A DNA stretch of 64,000 bases from Oscillospiraceae bacterium (lineage in GTDB: Bacteria > Bacillota > Clostridia > Oscillospirales > Acutalibacteraceae), in assembly GCA_031280825.1 (NCBI GenBank), contig JAITGE010000039.1, positions 1 to 64,000 on the forward strand. Reading direction: 5' to 3'. Position numbers and translations under genes: made by a program. How positions within the stretch are numbered: the first letter of the stretch is position 1; the number at the start of each line of letters is the position of its first letter. Positions 16,080-24,270 of this stretch are shown here, piece after piece. The notes beneath the pieces were generated by a model. It was not told the origin of the DNA. It did no database searches and was given only the letters and a program-made list of their open reading frames with translations.

Positions 16080-16988
16080 TTAAATGCGCTCCAAAAACGC
16101 CGCGAACCAAGCCGGCAGATCTGCTTCACACTGCAGCCACACGCCGGTTCTTGGGTGGCGCAAGCCCAGCACGGCTGCGTGTAGGCATTGCCCTGCCAAG
16201 CCCTTTGGCGGCGGTTGCGCGCCATAAACGGGGTCGCCCGCGATTGCGTGCCCGATATGCGCCATGTGCACACGAATTTGATGTGTTCGCCCGGTTTCGA
16301 GCCGCAAGGACATAAAAGCATAGCGTTCGTATTGTGCCCGCACATTCCAATGCGTTCGCGCGGGCTTGGCGCTTGCGGCGCGGCTGACGCACATCCTTTT
16401 GCGGTCACGCTCGCTGCGCGCGATGGGCGCGTCCACAACGCCCTCCGTTTCACGAAAGCTTCCGTGCGCGACGGCGCGGTATTCCCGCAAAAAAACATGG
16501 GCGGCAATTTGCGTTGCTAAGCTCCGGTGCGCCAAATCATTTTTTGCCACCGCCAGCAGCCCGCTGGTGTCTTTGTCGATGCGATGCACAATGCCCGGGC
16601 GCAGCACGCCGTTAATGCCGGATAGACTCCCCCCGCAGTGGTGCAGCAGGGCGTTGACCAGCGTGTGTTCCCAATTGCCGGGCGCGGGATGCACCACCAT
16701 GCCCTGCGGTTTGTTGACAATCAGCAGGTCGTCGTCCTCAAAGCAAATGTCGAGCGGAATGGCTTCGGGGCGGGCGGCTAGCTCCGTTGCATCATTAAAA
16801 CGGCAGTGCAGCGCGTCGCCTTCGGCTAAAATGTCGCTTTTGCGCGTCACCCTGCCGCGAAGCAAAACCATGCCCTGCGCGATGATTCCCTGCGCGCGGC
16901 TGCGTGAAACGCCCAGCAGACCCGCTAGTGCACTGTCCAACCGCTCTCCGTCCCAATCGGTCGGGATTTCGATGTTATGTTCCTGCAT
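16080..16988 (-). CDS. RluA-family 23S rRNA pseudouridine synthase
   Basis: 302 residues. An N-terminal S4 RNA-binding domain (about 15–60, RLDSALAGLLGVSRSRAQ) is followed by the RluA catalytic domain with LLIVNKPQGMVVHP and the catalytic Asp in HRIDKDTSGLLAVAK. The closest pattern is RluD/YlyB, which modifies helix 69 of 23S rRNA. In many Firmicutes it sits directly after lspA, as here (14-base overlap). It is the last gene of the long minus-strand series beginning at miaB. Confidence 0.92.
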   Translation of the reverse strand: MQEHNIEIPTDWDGERLDSALAGLLGVSRSRAQGIIAQGMVLLRGRVTRKSDILAEGDALHCRFNDATELAARPEAIPLDICFEDDDLLIVNKPQGMVVHPAPGNWEHTLVNALLHHCGGSLSGINGVLRPGIVHRIDKDTSGLLAVAKNDLAHRSLATQIAAHVFLREYRAVAHGSFRETEGVVDAPIARSERDRKRMCVSRAASAKPARTHWNVRAQYERYAFMSLRLETGRTHQIRVHMAHIGHAIAGDPVYGAQPPPKGLAGQCLHAAVLGLRHPRTGVWLQCEADLPAWFAAFLERI

Positions 16989-17493
16989 CCGACAGCCCCG
17001 TTTTTTTCTTCATCCTCGGTTCGATAAAAAGAATGTACGCCGCCATGGTGATAACACCGCAGGTGATGCAAATATCCGCAAAATTGAACACTGCGAAGCG
17101 CACAAAAAGAAATTCCAAATAATCCACCACAAAATGCTGCGGCGAAACGCGGTCAATGAGATTGCCCAAGCCGCCCGCAATAATCAAGGCGACGCTTACA
17201 AGCGGCAGCATACCGCGGATGCGCCCGGCAAGCATAAGTCCCAGCGCAATCAAAATGATCAGTGCTGTTGTGATGGCAATCACGCGCATTGCCGTGCGGG
17301 AATCCCCCAAAAAGCTGAACGCTACACCCGTATTTTCTGTGTAGCGCAATTGCAGAATGCGCGGAAGCAGCTCGCGTGGCGTGCCGCCCCTTAGATGCCG
17401 CACAGCGGCGCGTTTAAACAGCTGATCCAAAAATACAAGGGCGGCGGCGACCGCCACCGCCGCAAGGCGTTGCCACAGCTTCGTTTTTTTCAT
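16975..17493 (-). CDS. lspA: Signal peptidase II (prolipoprotein)
   Basis: 172 residues, four predicted membrane helices. It cleaves lipoprotein signal peptides before the lipidated Cys. NTGVAFSFL, GGLGNLIDRV and FVVDYLEFLF…FNFADICI contain the conserved catalytic Asp pair (N-x-x-D and F-N-x-A-D). A short basic N-terminus and C-terminus are cytoplasmic. It overlaps divIVA by four bases. Confidence 0.95.
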   Translation of the reverse strand: MKKTKLWQRLAAVAVAAALVFLDQLFKRAAVRHLRGGTPRELLPRILQLRYTENTGVAFSFLGDSRTAMRVIAITTALIILIALGLMLAGRIRGMLPLVSVALIIAGGLGNLIDRVSPQHFVVDYLEFLFVRFAVFNFADICITCGVITMAAYILFIEPRMKKKTGLSDAGT

Positions 17494-18389
17494 GGCTGCG
17501 AAGCCTCCATGGAGGCTTCCAGTGCTTCCAGCTGATCCAGCGGCGTTACAGGCGGCACAGCTGCCGGGAAGAGGCTTTCTTGCCCCTCAATGGTCTTTTC
17601 GGGCGTGTCTTCTTCCAGCGTCTGCCGCTCCGGCAGATGGATCTCAAAGCCTGCCACCAGCTCCGGCAATTGTTCGGCGGCGTCCGAAGCCGGAGCCGCG
17701 CTTTCCGCCTGTGTGACTGGCGGCTGCGCCACGGGCGCGGGCTTTGGCGGTTCTTCATAGATCGGCAATTGTTCGGTGAGCGCCATCTGCCGGTTGAAGA
17801 TTTCTTGCAAAAAAGTGCGGAAGCGCCCGGTTTCGCTTTGCAGGCGCGTAAGCTCTTGTTGCTCTGCGCGGATTTCCGCTTGCAGCCGCGCTTTGTCCTG
17901 CTCCGCGCGGCCGTTGGCCTCCTCCACGATTGTATCCGCCTGGCGGCGCGCTTGTGAAAGCGCCATTTCGGATTTCACCTTGGCCTCCTGCACGAGGCGC
18001 TCCATCTCCTCGCGCGCGCCGAAGCGAAGCGCGGCAGCTTCCTCTTGCGCGGTTGTGCGCAGCTTTTCCGCTTCCGCCGCCGCGCCGCGCCGCAGGTGCT
18101 CGCTTTCCTCCTGCGATTGCGCAGTCATTTCGTCCGCCGCCTTGCGGGCGTGGATCATCGTTTTTTGAATCAATTCCCGTTCGGCGCGGAGCTGGTTCAA
18201 CGCATTCGCCAAGGCTTCCACGCGCTGGTACAGCTCATCGTTGCTTTGTTGCAGCTCCTCGGCGTTTTTTTGTGCCTCGCGCAGTGCGGCGGATGCCTCC
18301 TCCATGAACGCGTCTACATCCTCGCTGCGATAAAGCCCCTTGCCCGCGCTGCGGAAGGCATGTGTTTTGATTTGTTCGGCTGTCAGCAT
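17490..18389 (-). CDS. divIVA: DivIVA-family cell division protein
   Basis: 299 residues. The N-terminal membrane-targeting domain (AEQIKTHAFRSAGKGLYRSEDVDAFMEE) is followed by a long coiled coil to about residue 205, then a Pro/Glu-rich C-terminal tail of about 90 residues. DivIVA proteins sense membrane curvature at poles and septa. The first pocket residues differ from B. subtilis DivIVA (no clear Phe-Ser loop). It is directly downstream of sepF and upstream of lspA; yggT and ylmH, often found in between, are absent. Confidence 0.9.
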   Translation of the reverse strand: MLTAEQIKTHAFRSAGKGLYRSEDVDAFMEEASAALREAQKNAEELQQSNDELYQRVEALANALNQLRAERELIQKTMIHARKAADEMTAQSQEESEHLRRGAAAEAEKLRTTAQEEAAALRFGAREEMERLVQEAKVKSEMALSQARRQADTIVEEANGRAEQDKARLQAEIRAEQQELTRLQSETGRFRTFLQEIFNRQMALTEQLPIYEEPPKPAPVAQPPVTQAESAAPASDAAEQLPELVAGFEIHLPERQTLEEDTPEKTIEGQESLFPAAVPPVTPLDQLEALEASMEASQP

Positions 18390-18447
18390 TCCCGATCCCC
18401 TCGCAATTCTTTCATCGCTTACCCATAGCTTGCCCGTTTGTTGGGCG

Positions 18448-19086
18448 TCAATCCTCGTAGCGGATGTTGGCGCTCATATCCTGCTGCGCTTCCTCGAAGA
18501 ATTCCCCATCGGAATTCACGCCCTCAGGCGTAATCATGAACACACGCCCGGCGATGCGCCGCACCATGCTGTTGCAGGCGTAGGCGACGCCGCCAATGAA
18601 ATCCATTACGCGCCGCGCCGCTTCCGCGTCGGCGTTTTCAAGGTTTAGGATTACGATTTTTCGCTCCGTCATGCGGTCGGCGACGGCGCTTGCCGCCTGC
18701 AAATCCTGAATACGCTTAAAGACGACGTAGGCATCCGCGCTTTCCGGCATCCCAAAGCCGGGGACTTTCCCCGTGCCAAAGCCTGCGCCGCCAAAACCGC
18801 CAAAACCGCCCCCGGCTCCGCCTGTGCGTCCGGTGTCGCCGCCGCCAAAGCCGGCTCCGCGCGGTGCCTCGCCGCCGCCATCCTCGCGCGAAGCCGAAGC
18901 AAAGACCGAAGGCTTAAAGGGCTTCGTGAACTGCACAACCTTTTCTGCCTTGCGTGCGCCGAACGGCTCGCCGGCGCCCAATGTGCCGGTGTCTTCCAGC
19001 GTGTATTCCTCTTCTTCCAGCCCGTATTCTTCATCGGCAATCGAATCTCCGCGAAAAATCTTGCCTAAAAAGCCCATCGCACCCAT
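18448..19086 (-). CDS. sepF: Cell division protein SepF
   Basis: 212 residues. An N-terminal amphipathic membrane-binding helix (GAMGFLGKIF), a long low-complexity Gly/Pro-rich linker to about residue 115 and a C-terminal SepF domain (VFKRIQDLQAASAVADRM … ILNLENADAEAARRVMDFIGG) that binds FtsZ. The ATG at 19086 was chosen because AGGAGGAAAG lies seven bases upstream and it starts with the family's helix; an in-frame ATG at 19134 overlaps yggS. The Gly-rich linker is longer than in B. subtilis. Confidence 0.92.
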   Translation of the reverse strand: MGAMGFLGKIFRGDSIADEEYGLEEEEYTLEDTGTLGAGEPFGARKAEKVVQFTKPFKPSVFASASREDGGGEAPRGAGFGGGDTGRTGGAGGGFGGFGGAGFGTGKVPGFGMPESADAYVVFKRIQDLQAASAVADRMTERKIVILNLENADAEAARRVMDFIGGVAYACNSMVRRIAGRVFMITPEGVNSDGEFFEEAQQDMSANIRYED

Positions 19087-19130
19087 CTTCTTTCCTCCTG
19101 CATCCTCCGTTTGGTCGGTTGTTTCCGTAT

Positions 19131-19859
19131 TCATCGGTAATCCCGCTTTCCAAAAATTGCCGAACCTACGCGCACGAGCGTTGCTCCTTCCGCAATGGCA
19201 ACCTCGAAATCGTGGGACATACCCATCGAAAGAATCTCCATGCTTATATTATCCATTTTTTTGCACTGAAAGTCAAGAAACAGTTTGCGCAAATTGGAAA
19301 AAAATATTGCAGTATCCCGTAAATTTCCCGAAATTGGGGGCACTGTCATCAATCCGCGCACTAAAATCCCCTGCATTTGGCAAATTTCGTGCAATTCTTC
19401 CTTCAATTGCTCCGGTGCAAAACCGTATTTTGCGGGATCTGCGCCGACATTTACCTCCAAAAGCACAGATATGCGATTTTTTGATTTAACGCAATGCTCT
19501 GATAATGCTTTTGCCAAGCGGAGGGAATCCACCGATTGGATCATATCCGCGCAAGCGACCGCTTTTGCGAGCTTATTGCTCTGCAGGTGCCCGATGAGGT
19601 GCAGCTGCGGCGCGGCGGAGCGAAACGCTTCACTCTTCGAAAGCGCTTCACGCTTACGTTCCAGCTCTTGCACGCGGTTTTCGCCCAAGCAAGCCGCACC
19701 CGCCGCCACGGCTTCCAGGATTATCCGTTCTTCGACAGTTTTCGTCACTGCCATGAGCGTGATTTCGTTCGGATCTCGCCCGCAGCGCAGCGCGGCTTCT
19801 TCCACCGCCGCGCGTATCCGTAAATAATTCTCGCGCACATAATCCAATTCACCCGGCAT
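19131..19859 (-). CDS. PLP homeostasis protein, YggS family
   Basis: 242 residues, single-domain TIM barrel related to alanine racemase N-domains. The PLP lysine is in MAVTKTVEERIILEAV; ENRVQELERK, HLIGHLQSNKL and MSMGMSHDFEVAIAEGATLVRVGSAIFG complete the family signature. It buffers pyridoxal phosphate rather than catalysing a known reaction. The usual position next to sepF is kept. It overlaps the HlyD-like gene by 11 bases. Confidence 0.95.
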   Translation of the reverse strand: MPGELDYVRENYLRIRAAVEEAALRCGRDPNEITLMAVTKTVEERIILEAVAAGAACLGENRVQELERKREALSKSEAFRSAAPQLHLIGHLQSNKLAKAVACADMIQSVDSLRLAKALSEHCVKSKNRISVLLEVNVGADPAKYGFAPEQLKEELHEICQMQGILVRGLMTVPPISGNLRDTAIFFSNLRKLFLDFQCKKMDNISMEILSMGMSHDFEVAIAEGATLVRVGSAIFGKRDYR

Positions 19860-21450
19860 TCTCCGGCACCCTTCCTTTCACCACGACGTGGTCATAGATT
19901 TTTATCCCCGTGCCGCGTCCTTCCTTAAAACTCATTTCAGTACCCGTGACGATGAGATCCTCACCGTCTTTTTTAAACGAGAGCGTTTTCGCTGCACGCA
20001 GAGTCACAATGTCATAAACCGGTGCGCTGTAGGTTGTTTTTGTGATGGCCTTGCCTTCTTCAATAGGGGAAAGCGCATGGGTATCCTGCGCCGTTAAACG
20101 CAGGTGCTTGCCGACGACGAGCAGTGAGCCATCCTCCTGCCGCGCGAAGCCGCTGATCGCGCCGCGCAGAATCACGCGGTCGCCCTCCAGCGCGCGGTTT
20201 TTATTTTCGACGTCCCAGGCGACGATGGCAACGCCATCCGCATCGCTTTGGTACAGTACCTCAACCTCACGCAGGACGGGCTGCCCTGCCGCCAGTACAT
20301 AGACCCCCGTGAAGCTCCGCCGCCGCAGACCCTCGCCGCCTTCCCGCACACGCAACGCGGTCGTGGGGATTTGCAGCCCTTTGTGCACATCCAGCGTAAT
20401 GCTCGCGCGCGCGCCGCGCAGCTGCAGCAGCGCATCCTCCTTTTTTTCGGCCGAAAATACAACCGCCGCCGCGCCGGCTTTGCCTTGCCGCACGGATTCA
20501 ACGCGCATCGTGAGTGTGCGCGCCGCTTCCAGCGGGAATTCCACCGTATAACTGCTGCCCTCATTCAGCTGCCGGGCGTCTTCCGCCGGGAGAACCGTGA
20601 CGGCATACCAGCGGAAATCCGTTATGATCCGCCCCTGCGCTTGCATGGGCGACGCCGTGCCGGTTCGCAGCGCTTCCCAGCTTTCCGGCGTAAGGTTCAT
20701 GAGCTTTTCGGGTGTGAGCACCGCCTCCCGGCCGTCGGCTTGCGGATAATAATAGCCGGCGGCGGAGGTTTTCAGCTCCGTCACCTTCGCTTCGATATCC
20801 GCTGCCCGCAGCGACGCCAGCTCCTCTTGCGCGGCAGCAATTTCGGTGGAAAAATCCAGCGTTTCGCCCAAAGCCGCCTCTAAGCCGGTGGAGCGATACA
20901 GAAATGTTTCGCGGGCGAGGGAAATCGCGGCGCTGTCCCGCGCATCGTAGGCCTGCAGCAGCGCCGTGTAGGCTTCGTCGACCTGCTTGCTTAGCTCTTG
21001 CACATTGACGGCGTGGTAGTTCGTCGCTTTTCCTGATTCCTCCAGCCATTGCAGGCGCTGCTCCAGCGATTGCATTCGCAGCAGCGTCGCGGCATCCTGC
21101 TCGCCGGAGCAAGCGGCCGCGTAGCTTTGCCCCACGGCGACCCGCTCGCCGACGGCAACCAATGGCACCAAGCGCCCGCCTGCCGTGCCAAGCAACGGGA
21201 TTTCGTTGCGTACAAAGGTCATTTCCGTTTCAATCAGCAGCGGGAAAGCGGTTGGCTCGGCGATCTCCGTTTGCAGCCCGCCGCCCTTGCGGATGATGGA
21301 ATCGCCTAACACACCGAGCATCCACAACGTTAACACGGCTGCCGCGCAGGCAAAAAATACCTTGCGCCAATGCAGGCGCAGCAATGCACCTTGCTCCGGC
21401 TCGTTTTCGCCGGAAGCGGGCGAGGGCGCCGTCTGTTTTTTCAATCGCAT
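19849..21450 (-). CDS. HlyD-like membrane adaptor protein
   Basis: 533 residues. One transmembrane helix at about 29–48 is followed by an extracytoplasmic region with a lipoyl/barrel-sandwich start (GTAGGRLVPLVAVGERVAVGQ), a helical hairpin (about 95–180) and beta-rich C-terminal domains, as in HlyD/EmrA-type adaptor subunits. No ABC transporter or permease lies next to it. The start at 21450 was chosen because GGAGG precedes it by eight bases and it overlaps the miaA stop by ten bases; in-frame upstream ATGs lie deep inside miaA. Its presence between yggS and miaA suggests an envelope or division-linked role. Confidence 0.75.
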   Translation of the reverse strand: MRLKKQTAPSPASGENEPEQGALLRLHWRKVFFACAAAVLTLWMLGVLGDSIIRKGGGLQTEIAEPTAFPLLIETEMTFVRNEIPLLGTAGGRLVPLVAVGERVAVGQSYAAACSGEQDAATLLRMQSLEQRLQWLEESGKATNYHAVNVQELSKQVDEAYTALLQAYDARDSAAISLARETFLYRSTGLEAALGETLDFSTEIAAAQEELASLRAADIEAKVTELKTSAAGYYYPQADGREAVLTPEKLMNLTPESWEALRTGTASPMQAQGRIITDFRWYAVTVLPAEDARQLNEGSSYTVEFPLEAARTLTMRVESVRQGKAGAAAVVFSAEKKEDALLQLRGARASITLDVHKGLQIPTTALRVREGGEGLRRRSFTGVYVLAAGQPVLREVEVLYQSDADGVAIVAWDVENKNRALEGDRVILRGAISGFARQEDGSLLVVGKHLRLTAQDTHALSPIEEGKAITKTTYSAPVYDIVTLRAAKTLSFKKDGEDLIVTGTEMSFKEGRGTGIKIYDHVVVKGRVPENAG

Positions 21451-22391
21451 CCGTTTTTCCTCCATTTTTGCAATGCGTGCATGCGTGCTTCGTCCAGTGT
21501 CCACCCATCCGCTTGCGCGGGAATTTGTTCCCCGTGCGGGCATTGGATGCGAAACCAGGTTAGCTGCCGCTTGGCGTAGCGGCGCGTTTCGGTTTTGAGT
21601 CTGTCCGCCGCCGTCTGCAGCGTACATTCGCCGCGCAGATGCGGCGCCAGCTCCTTGTAGCCAATCGCCTGTGCGGCGGTTTGCCCCGGGTTATGCAAAA
21701 AAAACGTACGCGCTTCCTCCAAAAGTCCTGCCGCTAGCATGGCATCCACGCGGCGATGGATGCGGGCGTAGAGCAGAGCACGGTCGTCCATCCCCAGCAA
21801 CAGGCAGCGGCAGTGGTACTGTGTGCCCGCGCGGCGGCTGTTTTCGTTCTGTGAAGTCATGGAGCAGCCTGCCGAATGCAGCTCCATGGCGCGAATTACC
21901 CGCTTTTTATCGTTTGGGTGAATTTTTGCGGCGGCGGGATCTTCCGCGGCAAGCTTGCGCAGGATGGCTGCGCCGCCCTCTGTATCATATTGCGCTGCCA
22001 AGGCGTTCCGCTGCGCGGGGTCGCCCGTATTCTCGGCAAGCGTCAGGTTTTCCGTTACCGCGCGGATATACAGACCCGTTCCGCCTACGAGCACGGGCAA
22101 TTTGCCCCGGGCGTATATGCCCGCAATGGCGGCGTCTGCCAGAAGCTTATATTTCGCCACCGAAAATGGTTCCGAGGGCGGAACGACGCCAAGCAAATGG
22201 TGCGGCACTCCGCGCATTTCCTCCGCGGAGGGCTTTGCCGTTGCGATTTCCATGCCGCTGTATATCTGCATGGAATCCGCCGAAACGACTTCGCCGCCCA
22301 AGAATTCGCAAAGGCGCACCGCCTGCGCCGTTTTGCCGCAGGCGGTTGGTCCGGTTACCACCAGCAGCGGGATTTTTTCAGGCGCGTCCAA
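21441..22391 (-). CDS. miaA: tRNA dimethylallyltransferase
   Basis: 316 residues. VVTGPTACGKTAQAVRL is the P-loop, VSADSMQIYSGMEIATAKP binds the tRNA/DMAPP site, and GGTGLYIRAV is the family motif. It adds dimethylallyl to A37 of tRNAs reading U-starting codons; MiaB, encoded upstream in the same series, then methylthiolates it. It overlaps mutL by 14 bases. Confidence 0.96.
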   Translation of the reverse strand: MDAPEKIPLLVVTGPTACGKTAQAVRLCEFLGGEVVSADSMQIYSGMEIATAKPSAEEMRGVPHHLLGVVPPSEPFSVAKYKLLADAAIAGIYARGKLPVLVGGTGLYIRAVTENLTLAENTGDPAQRNALAAQYDTEGGAAILRKLAAEDPAAAKIHPNDKKRVIRAMELHSAGCSMTSQNENSRRAGTQYHCRCLLLGMDDRALLYARIHRRVDAMLAAGLLEEARTFFLHNPGQTAAQAIGYKELAPHLRGECTLQTAADRLKTETRRYAKRQLTWFRIQCPHGEQIPAQADGWTLDEARMHALQKWRKNGCD

Positions 22392-24213
22392 AGCGTTTCT
22401 CCAGCTCCCTTCGGTGGAATACCGCCATGACCGGGCGACCGTGCGGGCAATGCGCGATGCCGGGCAGCGCCAGCAGCGTTTCTACAAAACGTTCACGTTC
22501 GGCGGTGTTCGTGTGATCGCCCGCTTTCACCGCCGCGCGGCACGCTGCTGAATGAAAAATCCAATCCAGCGCATCTGTGTCAATGTCGCCGCGCTTTTCC
22601 AGCAAAATGCCCGCGATTTCACGTATTTGGGCTTCCGGATCGCATTTGCCCGCCAGCAGCAGCGGGCATTCGCGCAGCAGCAGCGTGCCGCCGCCGAACG
22701 CTTCCAGCGCAAAGCCCGCGCTTGCCAAAACATCCGCGTTCTCGAGCAGGACGGCGCTTTCCTCGCGGCTGAGCTGCAAGGGCAGGGGTGTGAGCAGCAG
22801 CTGCCGCTGCGCGCCGCCGTTTTGGAGATATTCCGTGCGCAGGCGCTCATAGATGATTCGTTCGTGTGCCGCGTGTTTATCGATGAGCAGCAGTTCTTCG
22901 CCGCGCTCGGCAAGGATATATGTTTCAAACGCTTCGCCCAGCACACGGCATGACCGCAGGGCTTCGGGCTGCCGGAGCTGCTCCGCCGGTACTGGTGTTT
23001 CGGCTGGCGGCGCGGGCGTGAAGGACTGTGCCGGCGCGGTCTGTAGCAGCGGCGGCGTATCTCGCTCAGCAAAGGGGTTACCGTCGCTTGCCGCGCCGTC
23101 GCGCAAGCTGACCGGCGTCGGCAAGGGGCTTGGAGCGAGTTTGTATGCTTGTGCTTGAAAAACGACAGGGGGCGGCGCGGTTCGGACGTGTGGCACGGAG
23201 GCTTCCGGCGACGGCATTTCCGCGCCGGGGAGCAGCTGCATGGCTGCCTGGCGCACCGCGAGGAATACGGGACGCTCATCCGCGAAGCGGACTTCCATTT
23301 TGGCAGGATGCACGTTGATATCCGCAACGCCGAGCGGCATGGTTAGGTATAACACGCAGCCCGGATGCCTGCCCGCCGGAACGCTGCGCTTACAGGCATC
23401 CGCCAGCGCCGCCGAGGCTGCCGGGCAGCGGATGCTTCTGCCGTTGAGGAAAAAATATTGCTGGTTGCGTGTGGGGCGGGCAAAGGCGGGCAGGGTGACG
23501 AAGCCTTGTGCCGTGCACAGCCCGTAATCCCCGCGTACAGCCGCGCATTGCTCAAAAAACGCTTTGCCAAGCACCGCGCGTATCACGCCGCCCGGTTGAT
23601 TGCCGCCGGGGCTGCGGAAGACCTCCTTGCCCTCGCGCAAAAATGTAATTGCCGCATCCGGGCGTGAAAGCGCCAAGCGTTCCAGCACGGCGGCGACGGC
23701 GCCGCCCTCGGTGACATCCTTTTTCAGGAATTTCATCCGTGCCGGGGTTTGAAAAAACAGATCCCGTACGGTGACGGTTGTTCCCTGCGGGCAGCCCGCT
23801 TCTTCCAGCGTGCCTGTCTGACCGCCTTCCACGGCATAGCGCGCGCCGATTTCCGCGCCTGCTGTGCGGCTCAGCGCCTCTACCCGCGCAACCGCCGCTA
23901 TGGAAGGCAGCGCCTCGCCCCGGAAGCCCAGCGTTCCGATGGCATCAATGTCCTCCGCGGTTTGTATTTTGCTGGTGGCGTGCGGCAAAAACGCGGTTGG
24001 AAGCTCTGCCGCCGGGATGCCGCAGCCGTTATCCTGCACACGGATATATTTCACGCCGCCGCTACGAATTTCCACCGTAACAGCAGTTGCGCCGGCGTCC
24101 AACGCATTCTCGCAAAGCTCCTTGACCACGGCTGCGGGACGATCAATGACCTCGCCCGCCGCTATCAACTCGGCAATGCGCTTGGGCAATACTTGGATTG
24201 TGGGCATCGGCAC
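22378..24213 (-). CDS. mutL: DNA mismatch repair protein MutL
   Basis: 611 residues. The N-terminal GHKL ATPase is clear (ELCENALDAGATAV, DNGCGIP, TLGFRGEALPSIAAVA, GTTVTVRDLFFQTPAR). A Pro-rich linker at about 335–425 leads to the C-terminal dimerisation/endonuclease domain with DKHAAHERIIYE, the nicking-endonuclease motif with Lys for the usual Gln, and a late HCPHGRP metal-site segment. Such MutL proteins nick the daughter strand in MutH-less bacteria. It follows mutS by 57 bases. Confidence 0.96.
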   Translation of the reverse strand: MPMPTIQVLPKRIAELIAAGEVIDRPAAVVKELCENALDAGATAVTVEIRSGGVKYIRVQDNGCGIPAAELPTAFLPHATSKIQTAEDIDAIGTLGFRGEALPSIAAVARVEALSRTAGAEIGARYAVEGGQTGTLEEAGCPQGTTVTVRDLFFQTPARMKFLKKDVTEGGAVAAVLERLALSRPDAAITFLREGKEVFRSPGGNQPGGVIRAVLGKAFFEQCAAVRGDYGLCTAQGFVTLPAFARPTRNQQYFFLNGRSIRCPAASAALADACKRSVPAGRHPGCVLYLTMPLGVADINVHPAKMEVRFADERPVFLAVRQAAMQLLPGAEMPSPEASVPHVRTAPPPVVFQAQAYKLAPSPLPTPVSLRDGAASDGNPFAERDTPPLLQTAPAQSFTPAPPAETPVPAEQLRQPEALRSCRVLGEAFETYILAERGEELLLIDKHAAHERIIYERLRTEYLQNGGAQRQLLLTPLPLQLSREESAVLLENADVLASAGFALEAFGGGTLLLRECPLLLAGKCDPEAQIREIAGILLEKRGDIDTDALDWIFHSAACRAAVKAGDHTNTAERERFVETLLALPGIAHCPHGRPVMAVFHRRELEKRFGRA

Positions 24214-24270
24214 TCCTTTCTGAGCGGAAGCATGGAACGTCCGCCGGGGATGCTGCGGATTTTTCTGCCG

